Below, one piece after another: positions 56,970-64,000 of a stretch of 64,000 nucleotides of DNA. Origin of the DNA: Ensifer adhaerens (GTDB lineage: Bacteria > Pseudomonadota > Alphaproteobacteria > Rhizobiales > Rhizobiaceae); assembly GCF_001270265.1 (NCBI RefSeq), contig NZ_LGAP01000005.1, positions 62,001 through 126,000 of the forward strand, written 5' to 3'. Position numbers and translations under genes: made by a program. The notes under the pieces are model-generated. The model was not told the origin of the DNA. It saw only the letters and a list, made by a program, of their open reading frames with translations, and did not search any database. Within the stretch, counting starts at the first letter, position 1, and each line of letters opens with the position of its first letter.

Positions 56970-58001
56970 CTACTGTTTGCGAGGCCAGGTATCGGCGAGC
57001 CGGTAGCCGGCCGGCCACGGATCAGCCGGATCGAGCATCACCTGGTGCGTGCCGGTGACCCAGGCGCGACCGGAGATTTCCGGAACGATGGCCGGGCGCC
57101 CACCAACGGTCGTTTCGCCGACGATGCGGCAATCGAACGTCGAATCGATGATGGAGTGACCGACAAAACGCTGCCCGACCTTCATTTGTCCGCGGGCGTG
57201 CAGCACCGCCATGCGTGCCGAGCAGCCCGTGCCGGTCGGCGAGCGGTCGAGCTTAGCTGGCTGGATCACCACCGTGTTGCGACCGTGCAGGACGCCGTCG
57301 CGCTCTTCCACCGGCAGCGTCAGCTGGCAAAACGAGATATGAGCCCATTCCGAGTTTTCGGGATGTGAAAATCCGAGCTGCTCGTTGGCGGCACGCGTGA
57401 TCTTGATACCGGTCTCGGCCAGTTCGCGGGCTTCGTCCGGCGTCACTGAAAAGCCGAGCGTGCGAGCATCGGTGATCACGAAGCTGTCGCCGCCATAGGC
57501 CGTGTCGACGGTGAGCGTGCCGAGCCCTTCCACCTCAAGCTTGGCATCGAGCTTGCCGGCAAAGGAGGGCACGTTGGTCACCGTGATGCGCTCGGCCTTG
57601 CCGTTGCGGCAGGTGGCGACGACATCGACCAGTCCGCCGGGCGCCTCCAGCACCATCCTCGTCTCGGGCTCCTGCATCGGCACGATGCCGCTGTCGAGCA
57701 GCACGGTCGAGACGCAGATCGAGTTGGAACCCGACATCGGCGGCGTGTCCTCCGGCTCCATGATAATGAAGCCCATGGTCGCGCGCGGATCCTTCGGCGG
57801 CACCAGCAGGTTGATGTGACGGAAGACCCCGCCGCGCGGCTCGTTGAGCACGAAATTGCGCAAGGTCTGATCCTCGGCGATGAAGCGCCGTTGCTCCCAG
57901 AGCGTCTTGCCCGGCGGCGGCGCGACGCCGCCGACGATAACATCGCCGACTTCCCCCTCCGCATGGCAGGAAACAATATGAATGACCTTGCTGCTGCGCA
58001 T
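56970..58001 (-). CDS. Proline racemase superfamily enzyme (hydroxyproline epimerase / 3-hydroxyproline dehydratase type), Ser/Cys variant
   Basis: This 343-residue enzyme has the proline racemase fold signature: [19 protein letters not shown] at the start, then [17 protein letters not shown] (residues 89-105) and [21 protein letters not shown] (from residue 252). The first catalytic position, Cys in racemases (MCGHG), is Ser90; the second is Cys260. Family members act on proline, 4-hydroxyproline or trans-3-hydroxyproline; the Ser/Cys pair argues against a plain proline racemase. ATG 58001 is preceded by GAGAGATG; the frame extends upstream through the promoter and is not used. It is divergent from a GntR gene. 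Confidence 0.87.
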   Translation of the reverse strand: MRSSKVIHIVSCHAEGEVGDVIVGGVAPPPGKTLWEQRRFIAEDQTLRNFVLNEPRGGVFRHINLLVPPKDPRATMGFIIMEPEDTPPMSGSNSICVSTVLLDSGIVPMQEPETRMVLEAPGGLVDVVATCRNGKAERITVTNVPSFAGKLDAKLEVEGLGTLTVDTAYGGDSFVITDARTLGFSVTPDEARELAETGIKITRAANEQLGFSHPENSEWAHISFCQLTLPVEERDGVLHGRNTVVIQPAKLDRSPTGTGCSARMAVLHARGQMKVGQRFVGHSIIDSTFDCRIVGETTVGGRPAIVPEISGRAWVTGTHQVMLDPADPWPAGYRLADTWPRKQ

Positions 58002-58138
58002 CTCTCGCCTCCACACGAAGCATGCGAACCGCATCCACATGCCATGCCTTGATATCTGCACGTCGACACTCAGGAGAACGGCTCTCATTCGGCGGCCAAA
58101 GGGCCGCTGACAGTCGACTTGCCAACAGTCATAGAAAG

Positions 58139-58158
58139 ATTGGATCCAATATACAATC
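58139..58158. promoter_or_regulatory. Candidate GntR operator, site 2 (between divergent genes)
   Basis: ATTGGATCCAAT (58139-58150) is a perfect 12-bp palindrome, followed by ATACAATC. The minus strand repeats site 1 at 56161-56178 with 16 of 18 matches. It lies about 140 bases before the hydroxyproline-type enzyme and 126-145 bases before the GntR start. Confidence 0.65.
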
Positions 58159-58283
58159 TGAAATATACGAAACTTTGAGGAAAGCCGCACGCTCTGTTGC
58201 CCGGCCAAAGGAATGGACCTATGACCAGAACCACGGCAGTTTTCCGCACTGCCAGAGACACAAGCCGCTGGGGTCTGGACGCA

Positions 58284-58949
58284 ATGAAACTCGATGCCGT
58301 TGATATCAGGCAAGCCGCTTCTGCAGCCGATATCGTCTATGAGGCATTGCGCAAGGCGATCATCGAGGGCGCGCTCGCCGAAGGCGAAAACCTGCGGCAG
58401 GACCAGATCGCCCAGATGTTCAACACCAGCCGCATCCCCGTGCGCGAGGCGCTCTCGCGCCTTGAACAGCATGGGTTGATCACGACACAACGCTACAAGG
58501 GCGCCGTCGTTGCCGGCCTCTCCATCGAGGAAATCGAAGAGATCTTCGAATTTCGCGCGCTGCTGGAGGCAGAAGTCATCCGGCTTGCCGTGCCCAACAT
58601 GGACAGAAGGACGCTCGAGCTTGCCCGCAGACACTGCGACGAGTTTGGAAAAGAATCCGATTCGGCCAAGTGGGGCGAGACCAACCGGAACTTCCACTAC
58701 AGCCTCTATGAGGCCGCGCGGCGGCCCTACTACCTGCAGATCGTGCGCGCCTCGCTCGACCGTATCGATCGCTATCTCCGCGCTCAACTGACGCTGACGG
58801 ACGGCATGAAGCGCGCGGCGCGCGAGCATGAGGCGATCCTCGAGGCCTGCACCAAGGGCGACGCCGAACTGGCCTCGTCGCTCACCCGAGACCATATCCT
58901 CGACGCCGGCCGCTCGCTCGTCGCTTTCCTTAGGGAACAGAGAGGTTAA
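58284..58949 (+). CDS. GntR family regulator, FCD subgroup
   Basis: This regulator of about 221 residues has a winged helix-turn-helix ([41 protein letters not shown], residues about 15-55, read in parts) and an all-helical FCD ligand domain ([64 protein letters not shown]), where Asp/His residues bind a metal. FadR-type proteins often control amino acid or sugar acid catabolism. Earlier in-frame starts exist at 58221 and 58197; 58284 gives the usual family length. The divergent partner and shared operator suggest it represses the hydroxyproline and peptide-import units. Confidence 0.88.
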   Translation: MKLDAVDIRQAASAADIVYEALRKAIIEGALAEGENLRQDQIAQMFNTSRIPVREALSRLEQHGLITTQRYKGAVVAGLSIEEIEEIFEFRALLEAEVIRLAVPNMDRRTLELARRHCDEFGKESDSAKWGETNRNFHYSLYEAARRPYYLQIVRASLDRIDRYLRAQLTLTDGMKRAAREHEAILEACTKGDAELASSLTRDHILDAGRSLVAFLREQRG

Positions 58950-59009
58950 GCGCCCTGTCGGCGTGATGTCGTCGTACCAGGACACGCTGTTCGTTCTCGC
59001 GTAAATTGT

Positions 59010-59026
59010 CGTCCAACTCTTGGACG
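59010..59026. promoter_or_regulatory. 17-bp palindrome before alpha-2-macroglobulin gene
   Basis: CGTCCAA (59010-59016) and TTGGACG (59020-59026) are perfect arms around CTC. TTGACA follows at 59034-59039, a possible -35 for the gene at 59100; no good -10 was seen. It may be an operator or part of the GntR transcript end. Confidence 0.4.
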
Positions 59027-59099
59027 TCTGCGGTTGACAAGGCGTCAGGAACCTTGAAAAAGTGAAGCCCTATCGAGACCGGCTGCGTTGGGAGGACTT

Positions 59100-62000
59100 A
59101 TGTCTGTGCGCGCGTTTTTCGGCCTTTCCACTCTCCTTGTTTCTGTTCTGGCCGCCGGATACCCGGCTTTTTCGGCCGAGACCGGCCGCCAGGTCGAGAT
59201 CACCCAGGACGGTGACTATTTCGGTTTCGATCTTCGAACCGAGCAGAATGTCTCCCTGGATCAGTGCGAGACCGCCTGCATTGCGGACCAATCCTGCCGT
59301 GCGTTCACCTACAATCCCAAGGTGAAATGGTGCTTTCTGAAGTCGGACTACAACCAGTTGAACGACTTCCCCGGCGCCATCGCCGGCAAGATCGTCCAGA
59401 CACAGGCCGCGCAGCCGGACCTCGGCGCTCCTCCGCGCCTTTCCTTCATTTCCGACCAGATCCTTCAGGACGCGCGCGACGCCAAGGCGAACCTTTCGCT
59501 TGCCGACGACCAGCAGGGCTTCGGCGTCAACAGCCTGATCGAAACGGCGCGCGCCCAAGCGGCCGCTGGCATCATCGACGGTGCCTTGAAGGCATTCCAG
59601 GGCGCGCTTGCGATCACCCCCGAAGACAGTGAGCTGTGGCTCGAAACGGCGCGCACGGCAAACCGGGTCACCGGCAATACCGATGTCGCCACGCAGGCCG
59701 CCCTTGCGGCGATCAACGGCTACCAGCTGACCCGCACTGCCGAAAGCCGCGCCCATGCGCTGGCCGTTCTCGCCAAGGCACTGGAAAATGCCGAGAACTT
59801 CCGTGGCGCGCTGAATGCCTACAAGGCCAGTCTCGAACTCGTGCAATCGAAAACGGTCGAGACCGCCTACCTCGACCTGAAAGAGCGCAAGCGCTTCCGC
59901 GTGATCGAAAACACTGTGGACGCCGACAGCGCCTCGCCGCGCGCCTGCGTGCAATTCTCCGAGCAACTGCTGAAGAGCGGCGCCGACTATGCCTCCTTCG
60001 TCACGCTCGACGGCGCTGCACCGAAGGCAGTCGAAGCCAAGGGCGACCAGATCTGCGTCGAGGGATTGTCGCACGGACAGCGCTACAAGCTGACGCTGCG
60101 CACCGGCCTGCCCTCGTCGGTCGACGAAGTGCTGGAAGCGCCCGTCAGCCTTGAAATCTATGTCAAGGACCGCGGGCAGATGGTGCGCTTTACCGGCGAT
60201 AGCTTCGTGCTGCCGTCGACGGCGCGGCGCGGCATCCCGCTAGTTTCCGTCAACACCGACAGCGCCAAGCTCAAGCTCTATCGCATCGGCGATCGCAGCC
60301 TGGCCCAGGTGCTGCAGAATTCGCAGTTCCTGACGCAGATCGACGGCTACAGTGCCCAACGCATCGAGGATGAAAGCGGCGAGCTCGTCTGGCAGGGCTC
60401 GATCGGCATCGAGAGTATCCTCAACAAAGAGGTCATCACCAGCTTCCCCGTCGATGAAGCGTTGCCGCAGCGCAAGCCCGGCGTCTACGTGCTGACCGCG
60501 GCATCGGAAACCGGCGTCAGCCAGGATTGGGACGCCCGCGCCACCCAATGGTTCGTCGTCTCCGACATCGGTGTATCCACCTATGCGGGGACCGACGGCC
60601 TGAATGTCTTCGCCCGCTCGCTCGCCACTGCCAAGCCGATCGAAGGCGTGGAGCTGCAGCTTGTCGCCAAGAACAACGAGATCCTCGGCACGGCGACGAC
60701 GGATGGCGATGGCCGCGCCACCTTCACCGCAGGCCTCATCCGCGGCACCGCCGCCCTGACCCCGGCCGTGATCACCGCCAAGAACGGCGAGGACGATTTC
60801 GTCTTCCTCGACATGACCAGGGCCGGATTCGACCTATCGGATCGGGGCGTCACCGGCCGTGCCGCCCCCGGCGCGATCGACATCCTCGCCTGGACGGAGC
60901 GCGGCATCTATCGCGTTGGAGAAACCGTGCATGCGGCTGCCCTCGCTCGCGACGTCAATGGCGAGGCGATCGAGAACCTGCCGCTCACCTTCGTGTTCCT
61001 GCGCCCTGATGGCGTCGAATACCGTCGGATGATCAGCGATGGCGGCAAGCTCGGCGGCCACACGCTCGATCTCGATGTTCAGGAAAGCGCCATGCGCGGC
61101 ACCTGGACGATGCAGATCTTCACCGACCCCAAGGCCTCGCCGATCGGCGAGAAGCAGTTCCTGGTCGACGATTTCGTGCCGGATCGCACGGAATTCGATC
61201 TGACGAGCGAAGCAAAGGAGATCGCCGTCGGCGAACCGGTGCAGGTCGCCGTCGACGGACGCTATCTCTATGGTGCACCAGCCGCCGGGCTTACGCTTGA
61301 GGGCGAAGTGGTTCTCAAGCCGACGCGCGAAAGTGCTGCTTTCAAGGGATATTTCTTCGGCCTTGCCGACGAGGAGGCGAGCGAGGACACGCGCCTGCCG
61401 CTGGAAGAGCTGGTGCCGCTCGATGACGACGGCAAGTCGACCTTCGACGTTGCGCTCAGCGAAGTGCCGTCGACGACGCAGCTCATCAACGCCAATGTCA
61501 CCGTGCGCATGCGCGAAGCCGGCGGCCGCGCCGTCGAGCGCTCCTTGACGCTGCCGGTGAAGCCGGAAGACCCGATGATCGGCATCAAGCCGGAATTCTC
61601 CGGCGATCTTCAGGAAAACTCGGTCGGCAAGTTCCGCGTGATCGCTATCGACCCCGACGGCGGCAAGGCCGCCATGCCGGGCGCGCTCTGGAAGCTCATC
61701 AGCGTCGAGCGCAACTATCATTGGTACCGCGACGGAACCGCCTGGAAATACGAACCGGTGGTCACCACCAAGCAGGTGGCGAACGGCACGCTCGACGTGA
61801 CCGCCGAGGGCGGCGAGATCGCCGTGCCGGTCGGCTGGGGTCGTTACCGTCTCGAAGTTGAGACGGCTGCTCTCGACGGACCGACGTCGAGCGTCGAGTT
61901 CGATGCCGGCTGGTATGTCGCCTCGACGTCGACCGAAACGCCCGACGGCCTCGAAATCGCGCTCGACAAGGAAAACTATGCCGTCGGCGAGACCGCCAAG

Positions 62001-64000
62001 CTCAAGGTTTCGCCGCGTTTCGCCGGCGAGTTGCTCGTGACCGTCGGGACCGAAGACCTGGTCACGACGCAGACCGCAACGATCGCCGCCGAAGGTGGCG
62101 AGGTCGATCTGCCCGTCACCGCCGATTGGGGAGCCGGCGCCTATGTGACTGCGACCCTCTATCGCCCCGGCGACGCGCAGGAAAGCCGCATGCCGATGCG
62201 GGCTATCGGCATCAAATGGTTGGCCGTCGATCCGGCCGATCGCAAGCTTGCCGTCACCCTCGAAGCGCCCGAAAAGACCGAGCCGCGCAAGCCGCTCGAC
62301 ATCAGCCTGCAGGTGGCAGGCGCCGGCGCCAACGAGGAAGCCTATGTCACGATCGCCGCGGTCGACGTCGGCATCTTGAACCTGACCCGTTACGAAGCTC
62401 CGGATCCGGCGGCCTGGTATTTCGGCCAGCGCCAGCTCGGCCTCGAAATGCGCGATCTCTACGGCCGTTTGATCGACGGCTCGCTTGGCGCGACCGGTAA
62501 ATTGCGCACCGGCGGCGACGGTGGCCAGGTCGCACTGCAGGGAAGCCCGCCCACCGAGAAGCTCGTGGCGTTCTTCGAAGGCCCAGTGAAGCTCGACTCC
62601 GACGGCAAGGCGACAGTCAATTTCGATATCCCGCAATTCAACGGCACGGCGCGCATCATGAGCGTCGCATGGACAAAATCCGGCGTTGGGCATGCCGTCC
62701 GTGACGTCGTGATCCGCGATCCGATCGTCGTGACCGCAAGCCTGCCCCGCTTCCTCGCGCCGGGAGATCGCGCCGAACTGCGGCTCGATATCGCCAACAC
62801 TGACGCCCCGGCCGGTGACTACCAGGTAGAGCTGACCACCAACGGACCGGTGACGGTGGAACAGGCAGGTCCTAGCGAAACGGTGCGCCTCGAACAGGGC
62901 GGCAAATCGGTTCTGACGCTGCCGCTCGTCGGCCAGCACACGGGCGACGGCCTCGTCACCGTCCAGCTCACCGGCGCCTCCGGGCTTTCGCTCGAACAGG
63001 CGCTCAACATCCCAGTGCGCCCGGCTACTCTGCCGGTCACGCAGCGGCAGGTGGTTAACCTTGCAGCAGGAAGTAGCCTGACGATCGATGGTCAGTTGCT
63101 GGCCGATAGCGTGCTCCAGGGCGCGTCGGTTTCGCTGAGCGTCACCCGGTCGGCCGCCTTCGACATTCCCGCCATCCTGATGGCGCTCGACCGCTACCCT
63201 TATGGCTGCGCCGAGCAGACGACGAGCCGGGCGTTGCCGCTTCTCTATATGAGTGAACTGGCGAAGCAGTCGGGCCTCCCCGAGGACGGCGAGGTGACGA
63301 AGCGGGTGCAAGAGGCGATCTACCGCGTGCTCTCCTACCAATCGTCTTCCGGCAGTTTTGGCCTTTGGGGTCCGGGTTACGGCGACCTCTGGCTTGACGC
63401 CTATGTCACCGACTTCCTGACACGCGCACGCGAACAGAAGTACGACGTGCCTGAGGCAGCGATGGTGCAGGCGCTGGAAAACCTCCAGAACGGCCTCGGC
63501 TACGACACCAACGTTAGGGATCGCGGCAACGAGATCGCCTATTCGCTCTATGTGCTCGCGCGCAATCGCAAGGCTGCGGTCAACGACATCCGCTACTACG
63601 CCAACACGCTAATCAACGATTTCCCCACGCCACTGGCCAAGGCGCATATCGCGGCGGCATTGGCGCTCTATGGCGATGCCCAGCGGTCGCAGGAAATCTT
63701 TGCGTCCTCCGCCAACATGTCGACCGGCCTCGTCAATGTCAGCCTGTCGCGCTCCGACTACGGTTCTTCGCTGCGCGATGATGCAGCCGTCCTGGCTCTG
63801 GCCGCGGAAAGCCGTCCGGTTCCACCGATCATCCCGGAACTGTCGAAGGTCGTCGCCCGGCAATGGGAGCAGAAGAAGTACACCAGCACCCAGGAACAGG
63901 CCTGGATGCTGCTTGCAGCCCGTGCCGTTCAGGGTGGCGACGAGGACATGCTGCTTGACGTCAACGGCGCCTCGAAGACCGGCAGCTACGCCGCGAGGAT
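59100..64000 (+). CDS. Alpha-2-macroglobulin family protein with PAN domain (3' end outside window)
   Basis: The first 1633 residues of a very large secreted protein are present; the frame is open to the window end. ATG 59100 has GGGAGGA upstream. A signal peptide (MSVRAFFGLSTLLVSVLAAGYPAFSA) has no lipobox cysteine, so the protein is probably free in the periplasm. Residues about 55-100 form a PAN/Apple-like domain (CETACIADQSCRAFTYN with further Cys at KWCFLK). Macroglobulin domains follow (RAAPGAIDILAWTERGIYRVGETVH, YHWYRDGTAWKYEP), and the thioester motif PYGCAEQTTSRALP places Cys at about 1370. Such proteins trap proteases in the periplasm and are often paired with penicillin-binding protein 1C. 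Large antisense frames over it are shadows. Confidence 0.92.
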   Translation, partial: MSVRAFFGLSTLLVSVLAAGYPAFSAETGRQVEITQDGDYFGFDLRTEQNVSLDQCETACIADQSCRAFTYNPKVKWCFLKSDYNQLNDFPGAIAGKIVQTQAAQPDLGAPPRLSFISDQILQDARDAKANLSLADDQQGFGVNSLIETARAQAAAGIIDGALKAFQGALAITPEDSELWLETARTANRVTGNTDVATQAALAAINGYQLTRTAESRAHALAVLAKALENAENFRGALNAYKASLELVQSKTVETAYLDLKERKRFRVIENTVDADSASPRACVQFSEQLLKSGADYASFVTLDGAAPKAVEAKGDQICVEGLSHGQRYKLTLRTGLPSSVDEVLEAPVSLEIYVKDRGQMVRFTGDSFVLPSTARRGIPLVSVNTDSAKLKLYRIGDRSLAQVLQNSQFLTQIDGYSAQRIEDESGELVWQGSIGIESILNKEVITSFPVDEALPQRKPGVYVLTAASETGVSQDWDARATQWFVVSDIGVSTYAGTDGLNVFARSLATAKPIEGVELQLVAKNNEILGTATTDGDGRATFTAGLIRGTAALTPAVITAKNGEDDFVFLDMTRAGFDLSDRGVTGRAAPGAIDILAWTERGIYRVGETVHAAALARDVNGEAIENLPLTFVFLRPDGVEYRRMISDGGKLGGHTLDLDVQESAMRGTWTMQIFTDPKASPIGEKQFLVDDFVPDRTEFDLTSEAKEIAVGEPVQVAVDGRYLYGAPAAGLTLEGEVVLKPTRESAAFKGYFFGLADEEASEDTRLPLEELVPLDDDGKSTFDVALSEVPSTTQLINANVTVRMREAGGRAVERSLTLPVKPEDPMIGIKPEFSGDLQENSVGKFRVIAIDPDGGKAAMPGALWKLISVERNYHWYRDGTAWKYEPVVTTKQVANGTLDVTAEGGEIAVPVGWGRYRLEVETAALDGPTSSVEFDAGWYVASTSTETPDGLEIALDKENYAVGETAKLKVSPRFAGELLVTVGTEDLVTTQTATIAAEGGEVDLPVTADWGAGAYVTATLYRPGDAQESRMPMRAIGIKWLAVDPADRKLAVTLEAPEKTEPRKPLDISLQVAGAGANEEAYVTIAAVDVGILNLTRYEAPDPAAWYFGQRQLGLEMRDLYGRLIDGSLGATGKLRTGGDGGQVALQGSPPTEKLVAFFEGPVKLDSDGKATVNFDIPQFNGTARIMSVAWTKSGVGHAVRDVVIRDPIVVTASLPRFLAPGDRAELRLDIANTDAPAGDYQVELTTNGPVTVEQAGPSETVRLEQGGKSVLTLPLVGQHTGDGLVTVQLTGASGLSLEQALNIPVRPATLPVTQRQVVNLAAGSSLTIDGQLLADSVLQGASVSLSVTRSAAFDIPAILMALDRYPYGCAEQTTSRALPLLYMSELAKQSGLPEDGEVTKRVQEAIYRVLSYQSSSGSFGLWGPGYGDLWLDAYVTDFLTRAREQKYDVPEAAMVQALENLQNGLGYDTNVRDRGNEIAYSLYVLARNRKAAVNDIRYYANTLINDFPTPLAKAHIAAALALYGDAQRSQEIFASSANMSTGLVNVSLSRSDYGSSLRDDAAVLALAAESRPVPPIIPELSKVVARQWEQKKYTSTQEQAWMLLAARAVQGGDEDMLLDVNGASKTGSYAAR

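Noticed and set aside
56970-58985. 671-residue reading of the proline racemase family enzyme
   Set aside because: The first 328 residues run antisense through the GntR gene and through the promoter; the family start [13 protein letters not shown] is at 58001.
60834-63341. 835-residue minus-strand open frame
   Set aside because: It is antisense to the macroglobulin gene, whose plus frame shows signal peptide, YHWYRDGTAW block and CAEQ thioester. The minus protein is Arg/His/Gly-rich without family motifs, as expected from high-GC shadows.
1-64000. tRNA, rRNA, CRISPR arrays, transposases, phage genes
   Set aside because: No cloverleaf with CCA-proximal arm, no evenly spaced repeats, and no transposase or integrase motifs were recognised.

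Overview
The window is a gene-dense, GC-rich stretch whose proteins, gene order and repeats point to the Rhizobiaceae (Sinorhizobium/Ensifer/Rhizobium group). Two copies of a mosaic palindromic repeat (30642-30746 and 39027-39130) and an AGAGCGTTTC...GAAACGCTCT element (9484-9544) look like rhizobial intergenic repeats. No rRNA, tRNA, CRISPR array, transposase or prophage gene was seen. Almost everything is catabolic: six complete ABC importers in about 46 kb, each next to enzymes and a regulator. This is typical of a rhizobial megaplasmid, chromid or accessory chromosomal region (inference).

Region by region. (1) 2-550: the 3' end of urocanate hydratase, a histidine-degradation gene. (2) 594-9475: an amino-sugar-like cluster. 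A minus-strand unit holds RidA, an RpiR regulator, an SDR, a cytoplasmic-looking GH20 hexosaminidase, an M81/MlrC protein and an MFS carrier; a divergent unit holds an NTF2-like protein and a second M81/MlrC protein. (3) 9691-15087: a CUT1 sugar importer with a Gfo/Idh/MocA dehydrogenase. A near-identical inverted repeat suggests control by the same RpiR protein. (4) 15330-20093: a YehZYXW/OsmF-type glycine-betaine-class importer followed by a pirin-like gene. (5) 20430-22270: a DUF4126 membrane protein overlapping a flavin disulfide oxidoreductase gene. (6) 22301-30043: a dimethylarginine/citrulline/ornithine operon (ocd, ctlX-like, DDAH, a polar amino acid importer, an M20 amidohydrolase) with a divergent Lrp/AsnC regulator. 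(7) 30078-31184: an AhpD-like protein and an OsmC-like protein. (8) 31331-37836: a peptide-class importer split over two divergent units, with an XRE-cupin regulator and a terminal GAF protein. (9) 37884-48580: DeoR, DeoC, a two-domain ALDH16-type dehydrogenase, an RbsD/FucU mutarotase, a ribokinase-family kinase and a CUT1 importer, which together would make a deoxyribose-type route. (10) 48797-58949: a peptide importer with Xaa-Pro aminopeptidase, an XRE-cupin regulator, a proline racemase/hydroxyproline-type enzyme and a GntR regulator. A shared 18-bp site ties the two minus-strand units together. (11) 59100 to the end: a large alpha-2-macroglobulin with a PAN domain and a CAEQ thioester, cut by the window end.

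The most interesting signals are in the spacers. They are the pair of TTGGATCCA sites that define a probable GntR regulon for prolyl/hydroxyprolyl peptides, the TGAAAA(T)GAATTTCA pair, tandem TTGCGCAA boxes over a possibly leaderless Lrp promoter, a perfect 20-bp palindrome before deoR, and a hairpin directly after each of the six solute-binding-protein genes. All functional names come from reading motifs and context; no database search was run.
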